A stretch of DNA of 64,000 nucleotides, from positions 1-64,000 of the forward strand of contig NZ_ATZH01000013.1 in the NCBI RefSeq assembly GCF_000428105.1, written 5' to 3'. The notes beneath the pieces are model-generated. The model was not told the origin of the DNA. It worked only from the letters and a program-made list of their open reading frames with translations, and searched no databases. Origin of the DNA: Bacteroides pyogenes DSM 20611 = JCM 6294. GTDB lineage: Bacteria > Bacteroidota > Bacteroidia > Bacteroidales > Bacteroidaceae. Made by a program: the position numbers and the translations under genes. Shown here in pieces: positions 16,042 through 25,058 of this stretch. Position 1 is the first letter of the stretch, and each line of letters starts with the position of its first letter.

Positions 16042-17379
16042 ATGAACATCCAAAAAATCATGTCCTCTCTGGAGGCAAAGCATCCCGGTGAATCCGAATA
16101 CCTTCAAGCTGTGAAGGAAGTACTCCTATCTATCGAAGATATATATAACCAACACCCCGAATTTGAAAAAGCCAAGATTATCGAAAGGCTGGTGGAACCC
16201 GACCGTATTTTCACGTTCCGTGTGACTTGGGTAGACGACAAAGGCGAAGTGCAAACCAACCTCGGCTACCGCGTACAGTTCAACAATGCCATCGGCCCGT
16301 ACAAAGGCGGTATCCGTTTCCACGCTTCGGTAAACCTGTCGATCCTGAAGTTCCTTGGCTTCGAACAAACATTCAAGAATGCGCTGACCACGCTTCCGAT
16401 GGGCGGCGGTAAAGGCGGTTCCGACTTCTCGCCACGCGGCAAAAGCGACGCCGAGATCATGCGGTTCTGCCAGGCATTCATGCTCGAATTATGGCGTCAT
16501 CTGGGTCCGGACATGGACGTGCCTGCCGGCGATATCGGCGTAGGCGGACGCGAAGTGGGCTACATGTTCGGTATGTATAAGAAACTGACCCGTGAGTTTA
16601 CCGGTACTTTCACCGGCAAAGGATTGGAGTTCGGCGGTTCTCTGATTCGTCCCGAAGCTACCGGTTTCGGCGGATTGTACTTTGTGCACCAGATGCTGAA
16701 AGCCAAAGGACTCGATATTAAAGGAAAGACGGTAGCCATCTCCGGTTTCGGCAACGTTGCCTGGGGCGCCGCAACCAAAGCGACCGAGCTGGGGGCCAAA
16801 GTAGTTACCATCTCCGGACCCGACGGCTACATCTACGATCCCGACGGAATCAGCGGAGAAAAAATCGACTATATGCTCGAGCTTCGCTCTTCGGGCAATG
16901 ACATTGTTGCTCCTTATGCGGAAAAATACCCGAACGCCACCTTCGTAAAAGGCAAACGTCCGTGGGAAGTGAAAGTCGACATCGCGCTTCCTTGCGCCAC
17001 GCAAAACGAGCTGAACGGAGAAGACGCTCAAAATCTGATCAACAACAAGACGCTTTGCATCGGCGAAATCTCCAACATGGGATGTACGCCGGAAGCCATC
17101 GACCTCTTCATCGAACACAAGATGATGTATGCTCCGGGTAAAGCAGTCAACGCAGGCGGAGTTGCCACTTCCGGGCTCGAAATGTCTCAAAACGCCATGC
17201 ACCTGAGCTGGAGCGCGGCGGAAGTGGACGAAAAACTTCATGCCATCATGCACGGCATCCATGCCCAATGCGTGAAGTACGGCACGGAATCCGACGGATA
17301 TATCAACTACGTGAAAGGCGCCAACATTGCCGGATTCATGAAAGTTGCCCATGCAATGATGGGACAAGGAGTCATTTAA
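16042..17379 (+). CDS. gdhB: Glutamate dehydrogenase, probably NAD-dependent
   Basis: The 445-aa paralogue of the protein at 8046 shares PMGGGKGGSDFSPRGKS and PAGDIGVGGREVG, so the catalytic core is conserved. The coenzyme domain differs: it reads SGFGNVAWG followed by ISGPDGYIYDPDG. That pattern is the one I recall from the NAD-specific Clostridium symbiosum enzyme. The gene therefore probably encodes the catabolic, NAD-linked form, paired with the assimilatory NADP form 7 kb away. The assignment rests on these motifs and not on assays. It has its own promoter and short leader. A hairpin near 17504 ends the transcript. Confidence 0.92.
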   Translation: MNIQKIMSSLEAKHPGESEYLQAVKEVLLSIEDIYNQHPEFEKAKIIERLVEPDRIFTFRVTWVDDKGEVQTNLGYRVQFNNAIGPYKGGIRFHASVNLSILKFLGFEQTFKNALTTLPMGGGKGGSDFSPRGKSDAEIMRFCQAFMLELWRHLGPDMDVPAGDIGVGGREVGYMFGMYKKLTREFTGTFTGKGLEFGGSLIRPEATGFGGLYFVHQMLKAKGLDIKGKTVAISGFGNVAWGAATKATELGAKVVTISGPDGYIYDPDGISGEKIDYMLELRSSGNDIVAPYAEKYPNATFVKGKRPWEVKVDIALPCATQNELNGEDAQNLINNKTLCIGEISNMGCTPEAIDLFIEHKMMYAPGKAVNAGGVATSGLEMSQNAMHLSWSAAEVDEKLHAIMHGIHAQCVKYGTESDGYINYVKGANIAGFMKVAHAMMGQGVI

Positions 17380-17503
17380 GAATCAATTGATTGCATAATA
17401 AATTATGAATAATGGGTCGCTTGGTAGTCGATTACCGGGTTGAGTCATAACAATGTTCATATATCTCTAAATCTTTGTTTAGTTGTATTTGTATTTGTGG
17501 TTT

Positions 17504-17550
17504 GCGCTACTCATCTCCTGCGACAGGAAGTGGGTAGCGCTATTTTCTTT
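17504..17550 (+). terminator. Terminator-like hairpin after gdhB
   Basis: GCGCTAC (17504-17510) pairs with GTAGCGC (17534-17540), with an inner TCCTG/CAGGA stem and a T-rich tail. It lies about 125 nt past the gdhB stop. Confidence 0.65.
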
Positions 17551-17579
17551 GTTTGGGTTTTATTTTCAATTGAAATAAT

Positions 17580-17587
17580 TAACTTTG
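17580..17587 (+). promoter_or_regulatory. M24 peptidase promoter -7 box
   Basis: TAACTTTG matches the -7 consensus and lies 40 nt upstream of the M24 gene. A TTTG at 17552-17555 is a possible but distant -33 box. Confidence 0.55.
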
Positions 17588-17626
17588 CAGAACGAATGAA
17601 CATATATAAACCATAATCAAATCTTC

Positions 17627-18793
17627 ATGTTACAGCCTGAATTAAAATTAAGACGCGATAAGATACGCAGTCTGATGGCGGCGCAAGGGATTGATGCGGC
17701 ACTCATCACCTGCAATGTAAACTTACTCTATACATACGGCACTATTGTCAGCGGCTATCTTTACCTGCCTCTTCACTCTCCGGCGCTGGTGTTTTTCAAA
17801 CGCCCGAACAACATTACGGGAGAGTATGCTTTTCCGGTTCGCAAACCCGAACAAATAGTCGATCTGCTTAAAGAACAGGGAGTGCCCGCGCCAACGAAAC
17901 TGATGCTCGAAGGAGACGAACTTCCCTATACGGAATACCTTCGTCTGTCCGGACTGTTTCCCGATGCGGAAATAGTAAACGGAACGCCGATTATCCGCGA
18001 AGCGCGCAGCATCAAAACCGCTGTGGAAATCGAGATGTTCCGCCGTTCGGGAATAGCCCACGCCAAAGCTTACAGCCAAATACCCGAAGTATATCGGGCG
18101 GGAATGACCGATTTTGAGTTTTCCATTGAAGTGGAGCGCCTGATGCGGTTGCAGGGAAGTCTGGGCATCTTCCGCGTATTCGGCCGGAGCATGGAAATCT
18201 TCATGGGCAGCGTATTGGCGGGCGACAACGCCGCATACCCTTCACCGTTCGACTTCGCCTTAGGAGGGCAAGGACTCGATTACGCTCTTCCGGTCGGTGT
18301 GAACAAGACTCCATTAAAAGAAGGACAGAGTGTAATGGTAGACTTGGGAGGAAACTTCAACGGATACATGGGCGATATGAGTCGCGTATTTTCTGTGGGC
18401 AAACTGCCGGAAGAAGCTTACAAAGCTCATCAAGTCTGCCTGGATATACAGGAGAGAATCGCGTCTGTCGCACGACCGGGAGTACGCTGCGAGGATCTGT
18501 ACAATACAGCCATCGAGATGGTGACCGAAGCCGGCTTTGCCGACAATTTCATGGGAACCGGACAGCAAGCACGGTTTATAGGGCACGGCATCGGGCTTGA
18601 AATCAATGAAGCCCCGGTTTTGGCTCCACGCGTCAAACAAGAGTTGCAAGCGGGAATGGTATTCGCCCTCGAACCCAAAATCATTATACCCGGGGTGGGT
18701 CCCGTAGGCGTAGAGAATTCCTGGGTGGTGACGAACGAGGGAATAGAAAAGCTGACTATCTGCGAAGAAAGCATTATCAATCTGGAGGCCTGA
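17627..18793 (+). CDS. M24 family metallopeptidase (Xaa-Pro aminopeptidase-like)
   Basis: The 388-aa protein has a creatinase/prolidase N-terminal domain (about 1-135) and a pita-bread M24 catalytic domain. The dinuclear metal ligands are visible: Asp in VMVDLGGNF, Asp in YMGDMSRVF, His in FIGHGIGLEINE, Glu in ALEPKII and Glu in VGVENSW. It is predicted to remove an N-terminal residue next to proline or to split Xaa-Pro dipeptides. No signal peptide is present, so it is cytosolic. It is monocistronic. Together with the prolyl oligopeptidase upstream it would complete degradation of proline-rich peptides. Confidence 0.88.
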   Translation: MLQPELKLRRDKIRSLMAAQGIDAALITCNVNLLYTYGTIVSGYLYLPLHSPALVFFKRPNNITGEYAFPVRKPEQIVDLLKEQGVPAPTKLMLEGDELPYTEYLRLSGLFPDAEIVNGTPIIREARSIKTAVEIEMFRRSGIAHAKAYSQIPEVYRAGMTDFEFSIEVERLMRLQGSLGIFRVFGRSMEIFMGSVLAGDNAAYPSPFDFALGGQGLDYALPVGVNKTPLKEGQSVMVDLGGNFNGYMGDMSRVFSVGKLPEEAYKAHQVCLDIQERIASVARPGVRCEDLYNTAIEMVTEAGFADNFMGTGQQARFIGHGIGLEINEAPVLAPRVKQELQAGMVFALEPKIIIPGVGPVGVENSWVVTNEGIEKLTICEESIINLEA

Positions 18794-18836
18794 CAACAAC
18801 AGCCGGCAATGTCTTGTGAAAAGCCGAACAGGCTCG

Positions 18837-20273
18837 CTACTCCTTAACCGCTTTCAATCCCATTTTCTTCGCCTTTTGCATCATAAAAGCATGGGCGGCT
18901 TCGTATTCATTGGGAATCACGCCGTCGAGTATGGCGTCTTTTATGGCAGCTTTCAAAGAGCCTACCTCCCGGCAAGGCTGCAAACCGAAGGTTTCCATGA
19001 TTTCCTCTCCGCTCACCGGAGGCTGAAAGTTACGGATACGGTCTTTCTCTTCCAAGTCTTTCAGCTTCCGCCGCACCAGTTGAAAATTGTTCAGGAAGCG
19101 CTGCTTGCGTTCCAGATTCTTCGAAGTGATATCCGCTTCGCAAAGAGTCATCAGGTCGTCGATATCGTCTCCGGCTTCAAAAAGCAACCGGCGCACAGCC
19201 GAATCGGTCACCACGTCATCCGCGATTACGATGGGACGCATGTGCAATCCCACCATCTTCTGCACATACTTCATTTTCTCGTTCATGGGCAGCTTCATCT
19301 TACGGAAAATGACGGGAACCATCTTCTCACCCACAAAGTTGTGGTTGCGGAAAGTCCATCCGGCTTTAGGCTCCCAGCGTTTCGTCACCGGCTTGGCAAT
19401 GTCGTGGAGCAACGCCGACCAGCGCAACCAAAGGTTATCGGTCATCTTGCTGATATTGTCGAGCACCTGAAGCGTATGATAGAAGTTATCCTTGTGAGAA
19501 CGCCCGTTTCTGGTTTCCACTCCCTGAAGAGCCGCGAATTCGGGGAAAATAAGCGGCAGCAGTCCGCTGCGGTCTAAATCGATGAAACCTTTGGAGGGTA
19601 TAGGCGAAAGGATGATTTTGTTCAATTCGTCTGCAATGCGTTCGCGCGAAATGATTTCGATACGGTCTTTGTTTCGGCAAAGCGATTCGAACGTATCATC
19701 GTCGATGTAAAAACCCAGCTGAGTGGCAAAACGAATGCAACGCATCATCCGCAACGGATCGTCGCTAAACGTGATATCCGGGTCGAGCGGCGTACGGATG
19801 GTCTTTTCTTTCAAATCGTCCAACCCTCCGAACGGGTCTACCAGTTCTCCGAAGCGAGATTGATTGAGGCAAACCGCCAATGCGTTGATGGTAAAGTCGC
19901 GCCGATTCTGATCGTCTTCGAGCGTACCGTCTTCCACAATCGGTTTGCGGGAGTCGTGCCGGTAGGATTCTTTACGGGCGCCGACAAATTCAACTTCCAT
20001 CCCTTTATACTTCACCTGCGCCGTGCCAAAGTTTTTGAAAACAGAGACGTGCGCCCCCTTCCCCAGCTTTTTGCCCAACGCTTCCGCCATGGCAATTCCG
20101 CTGCCGACTACCACTATATCTATATCTTTAGAGGGACGTTGCAAAAAGATATCGCGTACATAACCGCCCACCACGTAGCACTCCAATGCGAGGGCATCCG
20201 CCGTTTCGGCTATTTTCCCGAAAATAGGTTCGCTGAAATGTTGCTTCAGTTCCTCTTGAGTCAATTCTATCAT
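18837..20273 (-). CDS. cca: CCA tRNA nucleotidyltransferase with HD domain
   Basis: The 478-aa class II nucleotidyltransferase adds or repairs the 3' CCA end of tRNA. The head carries [12 protein letters not shown] near residue 32 and the metal-binding KDIDIVV near residue 50. [10 protein letters not shown] near residue 137 is the family's RRDF motif. An HD phosphohydrolase-type domain follows (HTLQVLDN, then LLHDIAKP near residue 290), as in many bacterial CCA enzymes. The family also includes poly(A) polymerase; the GGYVRD and HD arrangement fits CCA addition better. The gene has its own promoter and no operon partner. Confidence 0.88.
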   Translation of the reverse strand: MIELTQEELKQHFSEPIFGKIAETADALALECYVVGGYVRDIFLQRPSKDIDIVVVGSGIAMAEALGKKLGKGAHVSVFKNFGTAQVKYKGMEVEFVGARKESYRHDSRKPIVEDGTLEDDQNRRDFTINALAVCLNQSRFGELVDPFGGLDDLKEKTIRTPLDPDITFSDDPLRMMRCIRFATQLGFYIDDDTFESLCRNKDRIEIISRERIADELNKIILSPIPSKGFIDLDRSGLLPLIFPEFAALQGVETRNGRSHKDNFYHTLQVLDNISKMTDNLWLRWSALLHDIAKPVTKRWEPKAGWTFRNHNFVGEKMVPVIFRKMKLPMNEKMKYVQKMVGLHMRPIVIADDVVTDSAVRRLLFEAGDDIDDLMTLCEADITSKNLERKQRFLNNFQLVRRKLKDLEEKDRIRNFQPPVSGEEIMETFGLQPCREVGSLKAAIKDAILDGVIPNEYEAAHAFMMQKAKKMGLKAVKE

Positions 20274-20303
20274 TCTAATACTATTACCAACGTTTTAAGC
20301 CTG

Positions 20304-20340
20304 CAAAATTACAAAAATATGAGGATAATTCGTACTTTTG
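20304..20340. promoter_or_regulatory. Divergent promoters for cca and the 278-aa lipoprotein gene
   Basis: CAAAATTA at 20304-20311 reads TAATTTTG on the minus strand toward cca, 30 nt from its ATG. TACTTTTG at 20333-20340 faces the lipoprotein gene, 53 nt from its ATG. A further minus-strand match, CAAAAATA, lies at 20312-20319. Confidence 0.6.
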
Positions 20341-20393
20341 CCTTTACATTAAATGTTAACTCGCTGCAAACAGCGCACTAAAACGATAAGATA

Positions 20394-21230
20394 ATGAAAA
20401 AAACGATAATTTTCTCCGTCTGCCTGTCAGTACTTACAGCATGCGGAAGCGGAATCGAGAAAAAGGCGAACGAGAGACTCTCCGCAGCCCGCTCCGCCTA
20501 TGAATGGGGCAACTACGACGAAGCCAAACGGGAAATAGACAGCATCAAAATCTTATATCCGAAAGCCTTCGAAGCGCGTAAAGCCGGTCAGGCATTGCTC
20601 ATGGAAGTGGAAGAGCGGGCACAGCAGCGGAGGATAGCCGTTCTGGACAGCGCGCTCGGACTAAGGCAACAAGCGTTCGAAGCCATCAAAGGGAAGTACA
20701 AGCTGGAAAAGGACGACGAATATCAGACCGCAGGAAACTATTTTTGGCCTACCCAAACGGTGGAAAAGAACCTGCACCGCTCTTTCCTCCGGTTTCAGGT
20801 CAGCGAAAAAGGAGTCATGAGCATGACTTCCATCTATTGCGGGAGCGGCAGCATCCATCATACGGGAGTGAAAGTAACCGTTCCCGACGGGAGCTTTGCA
20901 CAAACTCCCACTTCGAAAGACAGCTATGAAACGACGGATATGGGTGAGAAAATAGAGAAAGCGGACTATAAACTGGGAGAAGACGGAGGAGTCATCGAGT
21001 TTCTGGCCCTCAATAAAGACAAGAACATCCGCATAGAATACATCGGCGAACGGAAGTATGCCACAACGATGCACCCGGCCGACCGCACTGCGGCTGCCGA
21101 GCTATACGAACTGGCAAAAATACTTTCGGAGATAGATAGTATCCATTCGGAAAAAGAAAAAGCCCAACTCAAAATTGACTTTATCCGAAAGAAAAAGGAG
21201 TATAAAAAAGACGCAGGAGAAATGCTTTGA
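20394..21230 (+). CDS. Lipoprotein of unknown function with helical N-terminus
   Basis: The 278-aa product begins MKKTIIFSVCLSVLTACGSG, a lipoprotein signal with LTAC as lipobox. Residues 20-90 look like a helical hairpin related to TPR repeats (YEWGNYDEAKREIDSIKILYP). The central part is beta-rich, with four aromatic residues near NYFWPTQTVEKN. The C-terminus is a charged helix ending KKKEYKKDAGEML. I cannot assign a function. Many Bacteroidetes have secreted proteins of this layout. It is monocistronic and converges on the ClbS-like gene 12 nt away. Confidence 0.75.
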   Translation: MKKTIIFSVCLSVLTACGSGIEKKANERLSAARSAYEWGNYDEAKREIDSIKILYPKAFEARKAGQALLMEVEERAQQRRIAVLDSALGLRQQAFEAIKGKYKLEKDDEYQTAGNYFWPTQTVEKNLHRSFLRFQVSEKGVMSMTSIYCGSGSIHHTGVKVTVPDGSFAQTPTSKDSYETTDMGEKIEKADYKLGEDGGVIEFLALNKDKNIRIEYIGERKYATTMHPADRTAAAELYELAKILSEIDSIHSEKEKAQLKIDFIRKKKEYKKDAGEML

Positions 21231-21242
21231 AAATATACACCG

Positions 21243-21782
21243 CTATTTACCGCTTGTTTTGATATGCAGTTTCAGCTTTTTCATCGCCCAGTCATAATGG
21301 CTTGAAGTGGCCGAAACGCAATAAGCGCCCAATGTCGAAGTGCCTGTCCATGCAAATGTGTTTTTTGCAAATAATTCGTCATTGGAAAAAGTCTCAATCA
21401 ATGCCATTACCTTTTTATGGCTTTCCATAAGCATGTTTTTTGCGTCAATCAATGATGTCTTTTGATGTTTTTCCCAGAACTCTACATTCATCGCAGGATA
21501 AGTTTTCCAATTATACGGTTCGGGTAGAAAAGGTTTTGCATCACCGGCGCGATTGGACTCAATCCAATTCAACAACAACTTGTGCCATTCGTGCAAATGC
21601 ACAAGTACATCCCGCAGATTCTTGTCCCTGCTCCAATGCGTCTCTTTTCCGGCCGCAGCCATTTCGTGTGCAAAAGCGGCATTTTGCAGTTCATCGCTCA
21701 TCTGTTCAATAATTTTGCACAATCTATCAAATTGTCCGTTCGCCGCAATTATCAAATCCGTTTTTGTTGTTGCTCTTGCCAT
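21243..21782 (-). CDS. ClbS/DfsB family four-helix bundle protein
   Basis: The 179-aa protein matches the ClbS/DfsB (DUF1706, DinB-like) family. Characteristic elements are ATTKTDLIIAANGQFDRL at the N-terminus, KNLRDVLVHLHEWHKLLLNW around residue 55, the aromatic block PEPYNWKTYPAMNVEFW near residue 88, and TFAWTGTSTLGAYCVSATSSHYDWA near the C-terminus. The founding member, ClbS, hydrolyses the cyclopropane warhead of colibactin and protects the producer. Many homologues sit in non-producers and have no known substrate. No colibactin-like synthesis genes are in this window, so any protective role here is speculative. No signal peptide is present. Confidence 0.85.
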   Translation of the reverse strand: MARATTKTDLIIAANGQFDRLCKIIEQMSDELQNAAFAHEMAAAGKETHWSRDKNLRDVLVHLHEWHKLLLNWIESNRAGDAKPFLPEPYNWKTYPAMNVEFWEKHQKTSLIDAKNMLMESHKKVMALIETFSNDELFAKNTFAWTGTSTLGAYCVSATSSHYDWAMKKLKLHIKTSGK

Positions 21783-22002
21783 TGCTCATTCTTTATTTCG
21801 TTTTCACCTTTCCAATCGCTTCATTCTGCGCGTAAATAGCCACGCCATAAGCCTGCTGTGTCCGCCTTCAATCATTTAGCACTTTCGTCAGCTGTTTCCT
21901 TTCTTCCGTATAGTACGGGTTATTCTGATACTACTCGAACATCAAACCGTAATGCCGGATATAGTTTTGAAATGAATGAATGCCCGAAACTCTTGAAAAT
22001 AT

Positions 22003-22140
22003 TTATTTCACCCGCCTGTTCAATTGATTGTTCGCCTTTTCCGGACGAGACTTCCCTACCCTTTTTCCCGACGTTTTTTTCTTCCCTTGCACAGGCTTCG
22101 CTTTTCCGGTAAAGGGGTTCTTGTTCTTTTTTATCGGCAT
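22003..22140 (-). CDS. 45-aa highly basic small protein
   Basis: A 45-codon frame begins MPIKKNKNPFTGKAKPVQGK and ends NQLNRRVK. About 15 of its residues are Lys or Arg, and it contains repeated GK-type turns and no hydrophobic stretch, which suggests nucleic-acid or ribosome contact. It starts 12 nt after the stop of the 334-aa gene upstream, which itself follows ruvA by 15 nt, so it would be the last gene of that operon. I recognise no family. The tight spacing and the non-random composition support it being real. Confidence 0.6.
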   Translation of the reverse strand: MPIKKNKNPFTGKAKPVQGKKKTSGKRVGKSRPEKANNQLNRRVK

Positions 22141-22152
22141 ACGCGCTACTGT

Positions 22153-23157
22153 TTAATCTCCTTCATAATATTCGTCCAAAAACCAACGAGCTACAAAATC
22201 CCAGTTTTCATGAAGCAATCGTTTCCCGTCTTCGAAAGGGAACTGCGCATCGGGCAACAGCCGGTACTCCATGGCATATTTCAACAAGTCGAACGGACAA
22301 AGGCCTTGTTCGCAAAACAACCTGTAAGCGTTGACAACGGCAAGTTTCTGATCATAACAAGGATTGTCTTCGTGCGCAAGACATTCGGCTATGTCGAGCG
22401 CCATCAGCACACCCTTCGGGTTGCCATACATGATGAAATTCCTGCATTCCTTATATGAGTCTATGAAATCATGATCTCTCCACCCCATCTTCTCAACCGC
22501 AAAAGCCGCCCACTCTCTATGAGAATCGAAAAACATCAACGGCTTCCCGCCCGAAGCTTCCAGAAACCGGGCAGCGCTTTCGGGCAGTTCTCCGCCCGGG
22601 ACAGGCACAGGCAAAGGTGTGCGTTTGATTTCCATAAAATCTCTTCCTATAAACCATTCGGGCGCAAGATGACCGCTTATGGGAGCTTCCTCAAAAATCT
22701 CATCCATCAGTTTATAGATCACTCCGGCAAGCTTCAGCAGACTATCGTCCAACGGGTTTCCAACCTCATCAGTCTCTATATCCGAGTAAAAATTCCAAAG
22801 AATGAAAGCAATGTCTTCGAGATTGATCTCATCGGGAAAGTAATTGTCCGTAAGCGTGTAGAAAGGCAAATAGCGGCCGTACTCGCGATGATGCCACCGA
22901 ATGAATTGCCGCCAGTTTCCGTCATCGGCCACGCAATCTTCCAAATAAAGCGTCAGCAACAATGCCGTTTCCTGCCGGCTATATGTGTCAACCTCCCGAT
23001 AAAGAGAAAGTCCGGCAAGCATCTCCGCCAACCGGTTGGCAAATCCAAGATACCATCGATCGGTATCCACGACTTTTACACGTTGGTGAAAGTCGAGCCA
23101 CTCCTGCATATAAATCTTGTTTTCTTTCATTATTTCAAACTGATTCTGTTCTGCCAC
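22153..23157 (-). CDS. DUF3843-like cytoplasmic protein
   Basis: The 334-aa protein is acidic and rich in aromatic residues (YMQEWLDFHQR, RWHHREYGRYLPFY, WFLDEYYEGD). It has no signal peptide or membrane segment. It resembles the Bacteroidetes family DUF3843 as I remember it; this is not verified by search. It starts 15 nt after the ruvA stop and is followed by the 45-aa basic protein, so it probably belongs to the ruvA operon. No catalytic motif stands out. The link to RuvA may be positional only. Confidence 0.7.
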   Translation of the reverse strand: MAEQNQFEIMKENKIYMQEWLDFHQRVKVVDTDRWYLGFANRLAEMLAGLSLYREVDTYSRQETALLLTLYLEDCVADDGNWRQFIRWHHREYGRYLPFYTLTDNYFPDEINLEDIAFILWNFYSDIETDEVGNPLDDSLLKLAGVIYKLMDEIFEEAPISGHLAPEWFIGRDFMEIKRTPLPVPVPGGELPESAARFLEASGGKPLMFFDSHREWAAFAVEKMGWRDHDFIDSYKECRNFIMYGNPKGVLMALDIAECLAHEDNPCYDQKLAVVNAYRLFCEQGLCPFDLLKYAMEYRLLPDAQFPFEDGKRLLHENWDFVARWFLDEYYEGD

Positions 23158-23172
23158 TATTTATACAAATTA

Positions 23173-23778
23173 TTACAGTCTTTTCAAAGCCCACTTGATC
23201 ACCTTTTCCACCGGCGCCGAAGGTTCTTCTTTCAGAATAGCCGTCACCACCTTTTGCGAAGGAGCAGTCGCAAAGCCGAGCATGGTCAAAGCAGCTACCG
23301 CCTCGTCGTGCACTTCCGTATTCACAGCCGGTAAAAGTGTTGTTCCCGAAGCAGAGATCCCTCCGTCCGATACGCCCACAGTCGTTATCTTATCTTTCAA
23401 ATCCACAATGATCCGCTGCGCCGTTTTCAGTCCGATTCCCTTGACCGTTTTCAGCAAATTGGCGTTTTCCGTACCGATGACGTTTACCAGCTCGGCAGGC
23501 GACAAGGCTGAAAGAATCATCCGCGCCGTATTTCCCCCTATGCCCGAAACCGAGATCAACAAAAGGAATATTGCCCGTTCCTGCTTGTCGGCGAATCCGT
23601 ATAGCACGTACGCGTCTTCTCGAATAGCCTCGTAGACATACAACTTGCACGTTTTCTTTCCCTGAATAGCGGAATAAGTATTCAACGAGATATTGGCGGC
23701 ATACCCCACACCGTTACAATCGATCACTGCGGTTGCCGGACTGAGTTCGGCAAGCTCGCCACGTATATATTCTATCAT
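23173..23778 (-). CDS. ruvA: Holliday junction branch-migration protein RuvA
   Basis: The 201-aa RuvA binds four-way DNA junctions as a tetramer and loads the RuvB helicase. The N-terminus, [12 protein letters not shown], matches the usual start of the family. The helix-hairpin-helix DNA-binding segments are present ([14 protein letters not shown] near residue 72 and [19 protein letters not shown] near 107). The C-terminal domain III ([25 protein letters not shown]) contacts RuvB. The open frame extends upstream to 24135, but that part is non-homologous and overlaps the promoter, so I start at 23778. RuvB is not in the window. The -7 box lies only 6 nt before the ATG. Confidence 0.93.
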   Translation of the reverse strand: MIEYIRGELAELSPATAVIDCNGVGYAANISLNTYSAIQGKKTCKLYVYEAIREDAYVLYGFADKQERAIFLLLISVSGIGGNTARMILSALSPAELVNVIGTENANLLKTVKGIGLKTAQRIIVDLKDKITTVGVSDGGISASGTTLLPAVNTEVHDEAVAALTMLGFATAPSQKVVTAILKEEPSAPVEKVIKWALKRL

Positions 23779-23784
23779 AATGCA

Positions 23785-23792
23785 CAAAGATA
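23785..23792 (-). promoter_or_regulatory. ruvA promoter -7 box, almost touching the start codon
   Basis: CAAAGATA reads TATCTTTG on the minus strand, a perfect TAnnTTTG match. It leaves 6 nt before the ruvA ATG, so the transcript would have a leader of at most a few nucleotides. Confidence 0.55.
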
Positions 23793-23924
23793 ATAGTTTT
23801 TCACCACAGAATGAAAGTGTGATAAAAAAAATAAAATATCGGCTCACGCTCCTGTTAGTTATTGATAAAACGCTTACATTTACAACCGAAAGAAAGAAAA
23901 TTGTACGCATAAAAAAAAATAAAA

Positions 23925-24824
23925 ATGAAAAAAGTAAGAGCAGCCATTGTGGGCTATGGCAACATCGGACATTACGTGCTCGACGCCCTTCAGGCGGCGC
24001 CCGATTTCGAAATTGCGGGCATTGTACGTCGGGCAGGCGCCGAAAACAGACCGGAAGAACTGGCAAACTATGCCGTAGTAAAAGATATGAAGGAACTGGA
24101 GAAAGTGGACGTCGCCATCCTTTGCACGCCGACACGCAGCGTAGAGAAGTATGCGAAAGAATACCTCGCCATGGGAATCCATACGGTCGACAGCTTCGAT
24201 ATCCACGCCGGCATTGTAGATTTGAGACGCACGCTCGACGCCACTGCCAAAGAACATAAAGCCGTGTCCGTCATCTCTGCCGGATGGGATCCGGGAAGCG
24301 ACTCCATCGTCCGCACGATGCTCGAAGCCATTGCGCCGAAAGGCATCACCTATACCAACTTCGGCCCCGGTATGAGCATGGGGCATACGGTTGCCGTGAA
24401 AGCCATCGACGGGGTAAAAGCCGCGCTATCGATGACCATTCCCACCGGAACCGGCATTCACCGCCGCATGGTATATATCGAACTGAAAGAGGGATATGAT
24501 TTCGAAAAAGTAGCCGCCTCCATCAAGGCAGACCCCTACTTCGCCAATGACGAAACCCACGTCAAGCTCGTTCCGAATGTAGACGCACTGCTCGATATGG
24601 GGCACGGCGTAAATCTTACCCGCAAAGGCGTATCCGGGAAAACTCAGAACCAATTGTTCGAATTCCGGATGCAGATCAACAATCCTGCTTTAACCGCACA
24701 AGTATTGGTGTGCTCGGCACGCGCGGCAATGAAGCAACAGCCGGGATGCTACACGCTGGTCGAAATACCGGTCGTCGACTTGCTGCCGGGCGACCGCGAA
24801 GAGTGGATCAGGCATTTGGTATAA
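23925..24824 (+). CDS. ddh: meso-Diaminopimelate D-dehydrogenase
   Basis: The 299-aa NADPH-dependent enzyme makes meso-diaminopimelate in one step from tetrahydrodipicolinate, feeding lysine and peptidoglycan synthesis. The Rossmann motif [16 protein letters not shown] is at residues 7-22. [11 protein letters not shown] near 69 and SFDIH near 90 bind cofactor and substrate. [15 protein letters not shown] near 122 and [21 protein letters not shown] near 146 are family signatures. The length agrees with known enzymes of about 300-325 aa. The gene stands alone, and a terminator follows at 24873. Confidence 0.93.
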   Translation: MKKVRAAIVGYGNIGHYVLDALQAAPDFEIAGIVRRAGAENRPEELANYAVVKDMKELEKVDVAILCTPTRSVEKYAKEYLAMGIHTVDSFDIHAGIVDLRRTLDATAKEHKAVSVISAGWDPGSDSIVRTMLEAIAPKGITYTNFGPGMSMGHTVAVKAIDGVKAALSMTIPTGTGIHRRMVYIELKEGYDFEKVAASIKADPYFANDETHVKLVPNVDALLDMGHGVNLTRKGVSGKTQNQLFEFRMQINNPALTAQVLVCSARAAMKQQPGCYTLVEIPVVDLLPGDREEWIRHLV

Positions 24825-24872
24825 CAAACCACGCCTCACATAGCGCGACTGCGCTTGCCGGTAAAAAATATG

Positions 24873-24922
24873 AAATCCATTTCTGTCACAACCCACAGTG
24901 GCAGAGATGGATTTTATTTTTG
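24873..24922 (+). terminator. Terminator after ddh
   Basis: AAATCCATTTCTG (24873-24885) pairs with CAGAGATGGATTT (24902-24914) with one mismatch. TATTTTTG follows. Confidence 0.75.
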
Positions 24923-25020
24923 TACATGCATACCCGAGAACACTTCTCGTTATGGAATACAAGAAAAAAGGCCAATTGTTTTTTTACTGCCTGCTTTCTT
25001 TTTATTAATACATTCTTTTT

Positions 25021-25028
25021 TAACTTTG
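25021..25028 (+). promoter_or_regulatory. Promoter -7 box for the DUF3857 gene pair
   Basis: TAACTTTG matches TAnnTTTG and lies 30 nt before the ATG at 25059. Confidence 0.55.
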
Positions 25029-25058
25029 CAGCGCAATACTAAAAACACAAGTCTGATA

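Noticed and set aside
23779-24135. Upstream extension of ruvA
   Set aside because: It is non-homologous, runs through the -7 box and overlaps the ddh gene.
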